Source: Deltaproteobacteria bacterium
GTDB taxonomy: Bacteria; Desulfobacterota; Binatia; DP-6
Assembly (NCBI GenBank): GCA_005879245.1
Contig: VBLA01000176.1
Location: forward strand, 1-7,945
Direction: 5' to 3'
Length of the DNA: 7,945 nucleotides
Part shown: positions 1-7,945 of the stretch, one piece after another
How positions within the stretch are numbered: position 1 is the stretch's first letter
How the letters are laid out: each line of letters opens with the position of its first letter
Translations under genes and position numbers: made by a program
The notes under the pieces: model-generated
Told to the model about the DNA's origin: nothing
Seen by the model: the letters and a program-made list of their open reading frames with translations, nothing else
Databases searched by the model: none

Positions 1-351
1 GTCAAACGCGGACGCGAGCAGCAACGCGCGAAGCGAACGGCCCCGGCCCTCCAGGGGTCGCCGCAGAAGCGCGGCGTGTGCACGCGTGTCTATACGACGA
101 CGCCAAAGAAGCCGAACTCAGCGCTGCGCAAGGTCGCCCGGGTCCGACTGACAAACGGCATCGAGGTGACGTCCTATATCCCCGGGGTGGGTCACAACCT
201 TCAGGAGCATTCGGTCGTGCTCATCCGCGGAGGCCGGGTGAAGGACCTCCCCGGTGTGCGCTACCACATCGTCCGCGGCACTCTCGACTCGATCGGTGTC
301 CAGGATCGGCGTCAGGGCCGCTCAAAGTACGGAGCGAAGAGACCGAAGTGA
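1..351 (+). CDS. rpsL: Small-subunit ribosomal protein S12 (uS12), 5'-truncated by the window edge
   Basis: S12 sits at the 30S decoding centre and helps control tRNA selection accuracy. The frame is open from base 1 with no start codon in it. The first residue (Val) aligns with Val8 of E. coli S12, so about seven residues lie outside the window. The motifs [40 protein letters not shown] and the end SKYGAKRPK are family hallmarks. In E. coli numbering, Lys43 (106-108) and Lys88 (241-243), where streptomycin-resistance changes occur, are both wild type. Asp89 (244-246), the residue methylthiolated by RimO in E. coli, is present. The GTG at 76-78 is an internal Val codon, not the start. It is the first gene of the str cluster and is followed by a 62-nt spacer before rpsG. 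Identity is certain; only the N-terminus is unknown. Confidence 0.98.
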   Translation, partial: VKRGREQQRAKRTAPALQGSPQKRGVCTRVYTTTPKKPNSALRKVARVRLTNGIEVTSYIPGVGHNLQEHSVVLIRGGRVKDLPGVRYHIVRGTLDSIGVQDRRQGRSKYGAKRPK

Positions 352-361
352 ACGAACGGTG

Positions 362-883
<522 letters not shown>

Positions 884-884
<1 letters not shown>

Positions 885-895
885 CGCTTCGGCGC
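884..895 (+). other. cUUCGg tetraloop mini-hairpin at the rpsG stop
   Basis: GCGC (884-887), TTCG (888-891) and GCGC (892-895) form a 4-bp perfect stem closed by the exceptionally stable C(UUCG)G tetraloop. The stem begins on the last base of the rpsG TAG stop codon. It lies in the 27-nt rpsG-fusA spacer, 16 nt before the fusA ATG. There is no T-run, so it is unlikely to be an intrinsic terminator. It could pause ribosomes, protect RNA ends or tune coupling to fusA, but it may also be chance in GC-rich DNA. Confidence 0.35.
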
Positions 896-911
896 CCGCG
901 GGCTCACAGCC

Positions 912-3017
912 ATGCCACGCACCGTCCCTCTCGAACGCACCCGCAACATCGGCATCATGGCTCACATCGATGAGGGGAAGACGACCACCACCGAGCGGAT
1001 CCTCTACTACACCGGCATCAGCTACAAGATCGGTGAAGTCCATGAGGGGACCGCGGTGATGGACTGGATGGTGCAGGAACAGGAGCGCGGCATCACCATC
1101 ACGTCGGCGGCGACCACGTGCCTCTGGCGCGACCACCGGGTGAACATCATCGATACTCCGGGCCACGTCGACTTCACGATCGAGGTGGAGCGGAGCCTCA
1201 GGGTGCTGGACGGCGCGGTGGCCGTGTTCTGCGGCGTCGGTGGTGTGGAGCCGCAGTCGGAGACGGTCTGGCGCCAGGCGGACCGCTACGGCGTCCCGCG
1301 GGTGGCCTTCGTCAACAAGATGGACCGGGTGGGCGCTGATTTCGAACGGGTCGTTCGGGAGATCCGCGAGCGGCTGCGGGGGAACCCGATCGTGCTGCAG
1401 CTCCCGCTCGGCGCGGAAGAAAACTTCCGGGGGGTGATCGACCTCGTCACGATGAAGGCGGTCGTGTGGGAGGACGAGAGCCTCGGCGCGCGCTACCGCC
1501 AGGAGGACATTCCCGAGGATCATCTCGAGGCGGCTCGGGCGAGCCGCGAACGCCTCATCGAGGCGCTCGCCGACGTCGACGAGCGGCTCATGGAGAAGTA
1601 CCTGAACGGCGAGGCGATCTCGGAGGCCGAGGTCCGCGGTGCGATCCGTACCGGGACGCTGCGCATGCAGGTTGTACCGATCGTGTGCGGGAGCTCCTTC
1701 AAGAACAAGGGTGTCCAGCCGCTCCTCGACGCGGTGATCGACTACCTGCCGTCGCCGCTCGACATCCCGCCCGTCAAGGGGAGCAACCCCAACAAAGGAA
1801 ACGAGGAGGAGCGCCTGCCGAGCGACACGGAGCCCTTCACGGCGCTCGCCTTCAAGATCATGAGCGATCCCTACGTCGGGACGCTCACGTTCCTCCGCGT
1901 CTATGCCGGCGTCATGAGCTCGGGCTCCTACGTCTACAACTCCGTCAAGGGCAAGAAGGAGCGCATCGGACGGCTCCTCAAGATGCACGCCAACAAACGC
2001 GAGGAGATCAAGGACGTCTACGCGGGCGACATCGCCGCCGGGGTCGGGCTGCGCGATACGACGACGGGGGACACGCTCTGCGACGAGAGCCATCCGATCG
2101 TGCTCGAGCGCATGCAGTTCCCCGACCCCGTCATCTCGATCGCCATCGAGCCGAAGACCAAGGTCGACCAGGAGCGGCTGGGCGGCTCGCTCCAGAAGCT
2201 CGCCACCGAGGATCCCTCCTTCCGCGTCTCCTCGGACCCGGAGACCGGTCAGACGCTCATCTCCGGAATGGGCGAGCTGCACCTCGAGATCATCGTCGAT
2301 CGGCTGCTGCGCGAGTTCAAGGTCGACGCGAACGTGGGGAAGCCGCAGGTCGCCTACAAGGAGACGATCCGGAAGGCGGTCGAGCAGGAGGCGCGCTTCA
2401 TCCGGCAGACGGGAGGGCGTGGCCAGTACGGCCACGTGGTCCTCCGGGTCGAGCCGCTCGGGCCGGGCGGCGGCTTCGAGTACGTCGACGGCACCAAGGG
2501 GGGCGTCATCCCGCGGGAGTACATTCCGGCGATCGGGAAGGGCATCAAGGAGGCGCTGGGGTCGGGTGTCCTCGCGGGCTACCCCGTCGTCGACGTGAAG
2601 GCGACCGTCATCTTCGGCTCCTACCACGAGGTCGACTCCTCGGAGATGGCCTTCAAGATCGCGGGCTCGATGGCGTTCAAGGAGGCGATGGGCAAGGCCT
2701 CGCCCGTCATCCTCGAGCCCATCATGACGCTCGAGGTGGTGACCCCCGAAGAATCGATGGGCGACGTGATCAGCGACATCAACCGCCGCCGGGGACGGAT
2801 CTCCGGCCAGGAACCTCGCGGCAACACGCAGGTGATCTCCGCCCTGGTACCGCTCGCCGAGATGTTCGGCTATGCCACGGACCTGCGGTCACGCACCCAG
2901 GGACGCGCGACCTTCACGATGCAGTTCTCGCACTACGAGCCGGTGCCGAAAGGCGTCGGCCCCGAGGCCCTGCGCGCCACCGGCGCGCGCTTCGCGGAGG
3001 CCTCGCAGGCCGGCTAA
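912..3017 (+). CDS. fusA: Translation elongation factor G (EF-G, translocase GTPase)
   Basis: EF-G uses GTP to drive tRNA-mRNA translocation and, with RRF, ribosome recycling. The 701 residues match the family length. Visible in order: G1 P-loop AHIDEGKT (17-24), switch [11 protein letters not shown] (59-68), G3 DTPGH (81-85, catalytic His85), G4 NKMD (135-138), G5 near GSSFK (260-264), domain II (about 305-400), the domain III segment SGMGELHLE (451-459), the domain IV loop [10 protein letters not shown] (499-508) and YHEVDSSE (571-578), whose His572 matches E. coli His583 at the domain IV tip. Domain V ends near [12 protein letters not shown]. Residue 21 is Glu (GAG, 972-974), where bacterial EF-G normally has Ala. 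Location in the str cluster and intact motifs favour canonical EF-G1 over an EF-G2 paralogue. The ATG at 912 gives the normal N-terminus; no Shine-Dalgarno is evident. Its first bases repeat the rpsG start context (AGCCATGCCACG). Confidence 0.97.
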   Translation: MPRTVPLERTRNIGIMAHIDEGKTTTTERILYYTGISYKIGEVHEGTAVMDWMVQEQERGITITSAATTCLWRDHRVNIIDTPGHVDFTIEVERSLRVLDGAVAVFCGVGGVEPQSETVWRQADRYGVPRVAFVNKMDRVGADFERVVREIRERLRGNPIVLQLPLGAEENFRGVIDLVTMKAVVWEDESLGARYRQEDIPEDHLEAARASRERLIEALADVDERLMEKYLNGEAISEAEVRGAIRTGTLRMQVVPIVCGSSFKNKGVQPLLDAVIDYLPSPLDIPPVKGSNPNKGNEEERLPSDTEPFTALAFKIMSDPYVGTLTFLRVYAGVMSSGSYVYNSVKGKKERIGRLLKMHANKREEIKDVYAGDIAAGVGLRDTTTGDTLCDESHPIVLERMQFPDPVISIAIEPKTKVDQERLGGSLQKLATEDPSFRVSSDPETGQTLISGMGELHLEIIVDRLLREFKVDANVGKPQVAYKETIRKAVEQEARFIRQTGGRGQYGHVVLRVEPLGPGGGFEYVDGTKGGVIPREYIPAIGKGIKEALGSGVLAGYPVVDVKATVIFGSYHEVDSSEMAFKIAGSMAFKEAMGKASPVILEPIMTLEVVTPEESMGDVISDINRRRGRISGQEPRGNTQVISALVPLAEMFGYATDLRSRTQGRATFTMQFSHYEPVPKGVGPEALRATGARFAEASQAG

Positions 3018-3026
3018 GAGGGCGAC

Positions 3027-3031
3027 GGAGG
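3027..3031 (+). promoter_or_regulatory. Shine-Dalgarno sequence of tuf
   Basis: GGAGG lies 10 nt before the tuf ATG in the 24-nt fusA-tuf spacer. It is the clearest ribosome binding site in the str half of the window, fitting the need for EF-Tu in large excess over the ribosomal proteins. It contrasts with rpsG and fusA, which lack one. Confidence 0.75.
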
Positions 3032-3041
3032 GAGCAGAGCC

Positions 3042-4232
<1,191 letters not shown>

Positions 4233-4240
4233 TCGCCGGC

Positions 4241-4549
4241 ATGAACGAGAAGATCCGCATTCGCCTGAAGGCCTATGACTACCGTCTCCTCGACCAGTCG
4301 GTGCGCGAGATCGTCGACACGGTGCGCCGGACGGGAGGGCGGGTTGCGGGTCCCATTCCGCTGCCGACGCACATCGAACGGTTCACCGTGAATCGCTCGC
4401 CCCACGTCGACAAGAAGTCGCGCGAGCAATTCGAGATCCGGACCCACAAACGCTTGCTCGACATCCTCGAACCGACCCAGCAGACGATCGACGCCCTCGG
4501 CAAGCTCGACCTGGCGGCCGGCGTGGACGTCGAGATCAAGCTGCAGTAG
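4241..4549 (+). CDS. rpsJ: Small-subunit ribosomal protein S10 (uS10 / NusE)
   Basis: S10 is a 30S head protein. In E. coli it also serves as NusE, pairing with NusB in rRNA antitermination and contacting NusG to couple transcription with translation. The product is 102 residues, normal length. It shows [15 protein letters not shown] (6-20), [14 protein letters not shown] (37-50), which starts the long ribosome-binding loop, [20 protein letters not shown] (52-71) and [11 protein letters not shown] (91-101). In most bacteria the first motif reads AYDHR; here it is AYDYR. The start at 4241 gives the standard N-terminus and lies 8 nt after the tuf stop, leaving no space for a promoter, leader or good Shine-Dalgarno. 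Expression therefore probably depends on read-through and translational coupling from tuf. Confidence 0.98.
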   Translation: MNEKIRIRLKAYDYRLLDQSVREIVDTVRRTGGRVAGPIPLPTHIERFTVNRSPHVDKKSREQFEIRTHKRLLDILEPTQQTIDALGKLDLAAGVDVEIKLQ

Positions 4550-4555
4550 GAGACG

Positions 4556-5200
4556 ATGCCCCTCGCCGGCCTCATCGGACGGAAGCTCGGGATGACGCAG
4601 GTCTATACCGGCGCCGGGGTTCTCGTCCCGGTGACGGTCATCCAGGCGGGGCCGTGCACGGTGGTGGCCACCCGTCGCCCGGAGCGTCACGGCTACGCCG
4701 CCGCGCAGCTCGGGTTCGGTGTGGTCAAGCCCCAGCGCCTTCCCAAGCCCGTGACGGGACAGTTCGGGAAGGCGGGGACGGGGACCTTCGCGGTGCTCCG
4801 CGAGTTCCGGCTCGCCAATGGCGACCCGCCGGCCGTTGGCAGCGAGGTGATCGTCGCTGAGCTATTCCGCGCGGGCGAGCGCATCGACGTGAGTGGCGTG
4901 AGCAAGGGCCACGGTACCACGGGCGTCATGAAGCGACACCACTTCTCGGGCTTCCCCGGCTCGCACGGGACCCACGAGTACTTCCGGCACGGCGGATCGA
5001 TCGGCAACCGCTCGTACCCCGGTCGGGTGTTCAAGGGTAAGCGAATGGCTGGCCGCCACGGCGCCGAACGGGTCACTGTCCGCAACCTCGAGGTGGTCGC
5101 GGTTCGGGGGGAGGAGCATCTCCTTCTCGTGCGCGGGGCGATTCCCGGCGCCAGGGGGGGGACGGTCCTCGTTCGCAAGCGGCCCGAGGCGCGTCGGTAG
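4556..5200 (+). CDS. rplC: Large-subunit ribosomal protein L3 (uL3)
   Basis: L3 is an early 50S assembly protein whose long central loop reaches towards the peptidyl-transferase centre. The product is 214 residues, typical length (E. coli 209). It starts with [12 protein letters not shown] (6-17), carries the loop from about 115 to 170 with [30 protein letters not shown] (136-155) and [14 protein letters not shown], and ends with [11 protein letters not shown] plus [19 protein letters not shown]. Asn151 occupies the position of E. coli Gln150, which PrmB methylates there. The SKGHGTTGV stretch departs from the more usual SKGKGFxGV. GGAG at 4549-4552 overlaps the rpsJ stop codon and serves as a close Shine-Dalgarno (3-nt spacing). 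It is separated from rpsJ by 6 nt and from rplD by 4 nt. Confidence 0.97.
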   Translation: MPLAGLIGRKLGMTQVYTGAGVLVPVTVIQAGPCTVVATRRPERHGYAAAQLGFGVVKPQRLPKPVTGQFGKAGTGTFAVLREFRLANGDPPAVGSEVIVAELFRAGERIDVSGVSKGHGTTGVMKRHHFSGFPGSHGTHEYFRHGGSIGNRSYPGRVFKGKRMAGRHGAERVTVRNLEVVAVRGEEHLLLVRGAIPGARGGTVLVRKRPEARR

Positions 5201-5204
5201 GCGC

Positions 5205-5858
5205 ATGGCGGAGCACCTGATCACCGTGCCGGTCGTCTCGCAGGGCGGGAGCAAGGTGGGCGACGTCGACGTGCCCGCGGCCGTCCTGGCCGGACCGCTG
5301 CGCGAATCTCTGCTGCACGAGGTCGTGCGGAGCCAGCTCGCATCGCGGCGGGCCGGAACCGCCGCGACCAAGACGCGGGGCTTCGTGAGCGGAGGCGGGA
5401 AGAAGCCCTGGCGGCAGAAGGGCACGGGCCGCGCGCGTGCCGGCAGCAGCCGGTCGCCGATCTGGGCGGGTGGCGGTACGATCTTCGGGCCGCAACCGCG
5501 TAGCTACACCTATCGCCTGCCGAAGACGGCGCGCCGCGCCGCGCTCCGAGCCGCCGTCGCCGCCCGCCACTCGACGGGGAAGCTCCTCGTCGTCGACGGC
5601 CTGCAGCTACCCGAGGCGAAGACGAAGCGCATGGTCGAGTGCCTGCACGGCCTCGGCCTCGAGGGGGAGAGCGTGCTCGTCGTGCTCGCACACCCGGACG
5701 ACGCGGTCCAGCGAGCGGCGCGGAACCTGCCGGGTGTGAAGGTGCTCCTGGCCGGTGGGCTCAACGTCTACGACGTGCTGGGGCACGCCGCGCTCGTCAT
5801 GACGCGTGAGGCGCTCGAGCGCGTGGTGGCACGGCTCCGCGACGGCGAGGAGGCATAG
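5205..5858 (+). CDS. rplD: Large-subunit ribosomal protein L4 (uL4)
   Basis: L4 is a 50S assembly protein whose extended loop forms part of the constriction of the peptide exit tunnel. In E. coli it is also the repressor of the S10 operon. The 217 residues show the loop TKTRGFVSGGGKKPWRQKGT (55-74), followed by GRARAGSSRSPIWAGGGTIFGP (75-96), with Lys72 matching E. coli Lys63, a site of macrolide-resistance changes, unaltered here. The globular part follows, with RLPKTARRAALRAA (104-117) and the C-terminal GLNVYDVLGHAALVMTREAL (185-204). The length is slightly above E. coli's 201. The ATG at 5205 follows the rplC stop by 4 nt; the only Shine-Dalgarno-like run (GAGG, 5186-5189) is 15 nt away and weak, so coupling to rplC is likely. 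The S10 leader that L4 targets in E. coli has no counterpart here. Confidence 0.97.
   Translation: MAEHLITVPVVSQGGSKVGDVDVPAAVLAGPLRESLLHEVVRSQLASRRAGTAATKTRGFVSGGGKKPWRQKGTGRARAGSSRSPIWAGGGTIFGPQPRSYTYRLPKTARRAALRAAVAARHSTGKLLVVDGLQLPEAKTKRMVECLHGLGLEGESVLVVLAHPDDAVQRAARNLPGVKVLLAGGLNVYDVLGHAALVMTREALERVVARLRDGEEA
5847..5853 (+). promoter_or_regulatory. Shine-Dalgarno sequence deciding the GTG start of rplW
   Basis: GAGGAGG lies within the last codons of rplD, 7 nt before GTG 5861. This strong site, with the match of the translated N-terminus to L23, fixes GTG as the start rather than a downstream ATG. Confidence 0.8.
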
Positions 5859-5860
5859 GC

Positions 5861-6148
5861 GTGAACCCCGCCGATGTCGTGCAGGGCCCGGTCATCACCG
5901 AGAAGGGCACGCTGGTGAACGAGCTCGGGAACCAGGTCGTGTTCCGGGTTCATCCACGAGCGAACAAGGTCGAGATCCGGCGCGCGGTGGAGGTGCTCTT
6001 CAAGGTCCGGGTCGAGAAGGTGCGGACGAGCCGCCAGCTCGGCAAGGTCCGGCGCGTCGGTCGACACCTCGGACGGCGACCCGACTGGAAGAAGGCCTAC
6101 GTGACGCTCGCCGAGGGTAGCCGCATCGACTTCTTCGAGGGGGCCTAG
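5861..6148 (+). CDS. rplW: Large-subunit ribosomal protein L23 (uL23)
   Basis: L23 lies at the mouth of the peptide exit tunnel and is the docking site for trigger factor and part of the SRP site. The product is 95 residues (E. coli 100), with GPVITEKGT (9-17), [20 protein letters not shown] (24-43), [11 protein letters not shown] (46-56) and the hallmark [16 protein letters not shown] (71-86). Glu14 aligns with E. coli Glu18, which contacts trigger factor. The start is GTG, 2 nt after the rplD stop, supported by a strong Shine-Dalgarno at 5847-5853. The N-terminus is about four residues shorter than E. coli's, which is common outside Enterobacteria. Confidence 0.97.
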   Translation: MNPADVVQGPVITEKGTLVNELGNQVVFRVHPRANKVEIRRAVEVLFKVRVEKVRTSRQLGKVRRVGRHLGRRPDWKKAYVTLAEGSRIDFFEGA

Positions 6149-6152
6149 CGGT

Positions 6153-6977
6153 ATGCCGACGGTGCAGTTTCGTCCGACGTCGCCCGGCCGCCGCTTCCAG
6201 ACGGGGTTCGACTTCAAGGAGATCACCAAGACAGAGCCGGAGCCGTCGCTCACGGCGCCCCTGAGCAAGTCCGGGGGGCGGAACAACCTCGGGCGCATCA
6301 CGCTCCGCCACCGCGGCGGGGGGCACAAGCGCCTGTACCGGATCATCGACTTCAAGCGCGACAAGGTCGGTGTGCCCGCGAGGGTGGCGGCGATCGAATA
6401 CGATCCGAACCGCTCCGCGCGCATCGCCCTGCTCCAATACGCCGACGGGGAGAAGCGTTACATCCTGGCCCCCGTGGGCCTCGGTGTGGGCGATCGCGTC
6501 GAGGCCGGTCCGAAAGCGGACATCAAGCTCGGCAACGCCCTTCCCCTGGCGCAGATCCCCCTGGGAACCATGATCCACAACGTGGAGCTCCGCGAGGGCC
6601 GGGGAGGGCAGCTCGGGCGGAGCGCCGGGGCGACCATCCAGCTCATGGCGAAGGAGGGCGACTATGCGCTCCTCAAGCTGCCCTCCGGTGAGCTCCGACG
6701 CGTGCGGCTCGCCTGTCGTGCCACCATCGGCCAAGTCGGCAACCTCGAGCACGAGAACATTTCCTACGGCAAGGCGGGGCGACGGCGCTGGCTCGGGATC
6801 CGCTCCGGCGTACGGGGCATCGCGATGAATCCTGTCGACCATCCCCACGGCGGCGGAGAGGGGCGTTCCAAGGGAAATCATCCGCAGAGCCCGTGGGGCA
6901 AGCCGACCAAAGGCTACAAGACGCGTCACAACAAGCGCACGGACCGCTGGATCGTGCAGCGGCGGAAGGTTCGCTAG
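6153..6977 (+). CDS. rplB: Large-subunit ribosomal protein L2 (uL2)
   Basis: L2 binds 23S rRNA near the peptidyl-transferase centre and is needed for subunit joining and tRNA binding. The 274 residues match the family (E. coli 273). Seen in order: RPTSPGRRF (7-15), [20 protein letters not shown] (41-60), [11 protein letters not shown] (61-71), the OB-fold stretch [20 protein letters not shown] (79-98), the SH3-like domain from about residue 125, and [20 protein letters not shown] (225-244). His230 and His232 lie in the motif that holds the functionally important His229 of E. coli. The basic tail [20 protein letters not shown] is standard. GAGGGGG (6137-6143) is a reasonable Shine-Dalgarno, 9 nt before the ATG. 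The gene follows rplW after 4 nt. Confidence 0.98.
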   Translation: MPTVQFRPTSPGRRFQTGFDFKEITKTEPEPSLTAPLSKSGGRNNLGRITLRHRGGGHKRLYRIIDFKRDKVGVPARVAAIEYDPNRSARIALLQYADGEKRYILAPVGLGVGDRVEAGPKADIKLGNALPLAQIPLGTMIHNVELREGRGGQLGRSAGATIQLMAKEGDYALLKLPSGELRRVRLACRATIGQVGNLEHENISYGKAGRRRWLGIRSGVRGIAMNPVDHPHGGGEGRSKGNHPQSPWGKPTKGYKTRHNKRTDRWIVQRRKVR

Positions 6978-6980
6978 CGC

Positions 6981-7325
6981 ATGGCACGATCGGTCAAGAA
7001 GGGGCCCTTCATCGACGCGCACCTCATGAAGAAGGTGCGGACGATGATCGATTCGGGCGAGAAGCGGGTGGTGAAGACGTGGTCGCGCCGCTCGACGATT
7101 ACACCCGAGATGGTGGGCTTCACGTTCGCGGTGCACAACGGGCGCAAGTTCATCCCGGTTTTCATCACCGAGAACGCGGTCGGTCACCACCTGGGCGAGT
7201 TCGCACCGACGCGCACGTTCCACGGCCATTCGGGCGACCGCAAGGGCAAGGTGGAGGGCGCGGCGCCGTCGGCGGCCCCTCCGGCGGCACCGGGCGCCCC
7301 GCCGCGGAAGGCGCCGGGGGCGTGA
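6981..7325 (+). CDS. rpsS: Small-subunit ribosomal protein S19 (uS19) with an Ala/Pro-rich C-terminal tail
   Basis: S19 is a 30S head protein that binds 16S rRNA with S13 and touches the A-site finger bridge. The core is canonical: [19 protein letters not shown] (1-19), [13 protein letters not shown] (34-46), [13 protein letters not shown] (51-63), and [20 protein letters not shown] (68-87). The protein is 114 residues, about 22 longer than E. coli S19 (92). The extra part, residues 91-114 (7251-7322), consists mostly of Ala, Pro and Gly, with an Arg-Lys near the end. The reading frame is unbroken, and rplV starts 13 nt after the stop, so the tail does not come from a missed stop or fusion with the next gene. 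GGAAGG (6964-6969) in the end of rplB may act as the Shine-Dalgarno. Confidence 0.97.
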   Translation: MARSVKKGPFIDAHLMKKVRTMIDSGEKRVVKTWSRRSTITPEMVGFTFAVHNGRKFIPVFITENAVGHHLGEFAPTRTFHGHSGDRKGKVEGAAPSAAPPAAPGAPPRKAPGA

Positions 7326-7338
7326 GCGCGAGGCGTGC

Positions 7339-7692
7339 ATGACGGAGACGCGGGCAACCAGCCGGTTCGTCCGTCTGACGGCGCAGAAAGCCCGCCTCGT
7401 GGTCGCGCTGATCCGGGGCAAGCCGGTCGAAGCCGCGATGGCGCTGCTCGAGTACACGCCCAAGCGCGGCGCGAAGGTCGTGCTGAAGACCCTCCGCTCC
7501 GCGGTCGCCAACGCCGAGGCGACGCAGCAGGCCGACGTCGACGTCCTCTACGTCAAGCGGGCCTTCGTCGACGAGGGGCCGACCGCCAAGCGGTTCCTGC
7601 CTCGTGCCCACGGGCGTGCGACCAAGATCTTCAAACGGACGAGCCACATCACGGTGGTGGTGGACGCCCGGGGTTCGGCCAAGGAGGCATAG
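7339..7692 (+). CDS. rplV: Large-subunit ribosomal protein L22 (uL22)
   Basis: L22 contacts all domains of 23S rRNA, and its long beta-hairpin lines the exit tunnel beside L4. The 117 residues (E. coli 110) show [20 protein letters not shown] (9-28), the helix around SAVANAE (54-60), [20 protein letters not shown] (77-96), which forms the hairpin tip where macrolide-resistance changes occur in E. coli, and [10 protein letters not shown] (99-108). The start ATG 7339 is preceded by GAGG (7330-7333) at 5 nt. It lies 13 nt after the rpsS stop, the longest gap in the S10 part of the window. Its TAG stop shares its last G with the GTG start of rpsC. Confidence 0.97.
   Translation: MTETRATSRFVRLTAQKARLVVALIRGKPVEAAMALLEYTPKRGAKVVLKTLRSAVANAEATQQADVDVLYVKRAFVDEGPTAKRFLPRAHGRATKIFKRTSHITVVVDARGSAKEA
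7681..7687 (+). promoter_or_regulatory. Shine-Dalgarno sequence deciding the GTG start of rpsC
   Basis: AAGGAGG is a full-length match to the 16S anti-Shine-Dalgarno and lies inside the last codons of rplV, 4 nt before GTG 7692. It supports GTG 7692 as the rpsC start despite the 1-nt overlap with the rplV stop. Confidence 0.8.
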
Positions 7693-7945
7693 TGGGACAG
7701 AAAGTTCACCCGAAGGGGCTCCGCCTCGGCATCATCGAGAACTGGGACTCTCGCTGGTTCGCGCGCCGCGAGTATGCGGATCTCCTGCACGAGGACACGA
7801 AGATCCGGAGCTTCCTGAAGAAGCGGCTCTACCACGCCGGGGTGTCGAAGATCGAAATCGAGCGGGCCGCGAACAAGGCGAAGATCAACATCCACACCGC
7901 GCGCCCCGGGATCGTCATCGGCAAGAAGGGGGCCGAGATCGAGAA
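7692..7945 (+). CDS. rpsC: Small-subunit ribosomal protein S3 (uS3), 3'-truncated by the window edge
   Basis: S3 lies at the mRNA entry channel of the 30S head and, with S4 and S5, provides mRNA helicase activity. Translation from GTG 7692 gives 84 residues in the window: [20 protein letters not shown] (1-20), the usual S3 N-terminus, then [20 protein letters not shown] (22-41), and the start of the KH domain, with [20 protein letters not shown] (53-72) and [12 protein letters not shown] (73-84), whose GKKG (77-80) is the RNA-binding GxxG loop. Family proteins are about 210-240 residues, so roughly two thirds lies beyond the window. The start overlaps the rplV TAG by one base (TAGTG), typical of translational coupling. 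The next expected gene is rplP. Confidence 0.97.
   Translation, partial: MGQKVHPKGLRLGIIENWDSRWFARREYADLLHEDTKIRSFLKKRLYHAGVSKIEIERAANKAKINIHTARPGIVIGKKGAEIE

Noticed and set aside
76..78. GTG as the start of a shorter S12.
   Set aside because: The frame stays open to base 1, and the upstream residues (ending PQKRG) match the S12 N-terminal region, so this is Val33 in E. coli numbering.
6000..7511. A 503-codon minus-strand open frame opposite rplW, rplB, rpsS and rplV.
   Set aside because: It spans four conserved genes and three intergenic gaps, and its translation is low-complexity Arg/Ala/His-rich. Shadow ORF.

Overview
The window is one uninterrupted piece of a bacterial ribosomal-protein operon, all on the + strand: rpsL (5' end cut off) - rpsG - fusA - tuf - rpsJ - rplC - rplD - rplW - rplB - rpsS - rplV - rpsC (3' end cut off). 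This is the classic 'str' cluster (S12, S7, EF-G, EF-Tu) running straight into the first eight genes of the 'S10' cluster (S10, L3, L4, L23, L2, S19, L22, S3). About 97% of the bases are coding. The largest gap is 62 nt (rpsL-rpsG), and most others are 2-27 nt. I see no tRNA, rRNA, mobile element, CRISPR, terminator or internal promoter, and no coding on the minus strand. Every apparent long minus-strand or alternate-frame ORF is a shadow of a conserved gene in GC-rich DNA.

Organism: a high-GC bacterium. The gene order is bacterial. The EF-Tu (for example [17 protein letters not shown] and [15 protein letters not shown]), the L3 loop ([14 protein letters not shown]) and S10 ([19 protein letters not shown]) resemble what I remember from Deltaproteobacteria in the broad sense (myxobacteria, Geobacter-like groups, or uncultured relatives such as Binatota). 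This placement is tentative and rests on recalled sequence flavour, not a tree.

Layout: 1-351 S12; 352-413 spacer with an imperfect hairpin, the place where S7 autoregulates the str mRNA in E. coli; 414-884 S7; a cUUCGg mini-hairpin at its stop; 912-3017 EF-G; 3042-4232 EF-Tu; only 8 nt; 4241-4549 S10; then tightly packed L3, L4, L23, L2, S19, L22 and S3. Two genes (rplW, rpsC) use GTG starts, each behind a strong Shine-Dalgarno sequence. The products are all parts of translation: 30S proteins (S12, S7, S10, S19, S3), 50S proteins (L3, L4, L23, L2, L22) and the two elongation GTPases.

I looked for an undescribed system and did not find one; this is an ordinary housekeeping locus. The points worth a second look are small: a Glu in the EF-G P-loop where Ala is usual, the rpsL-rpsG hairpin, the UUCG hairpin before fusA, the absence of any S10 leader, an Ala/Pro-rich tail on S19, missing Shine-Dalgarno sequences at several highly expressed genes, and Asn in L3 at the site that is a methylated Gln in E. 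coli.
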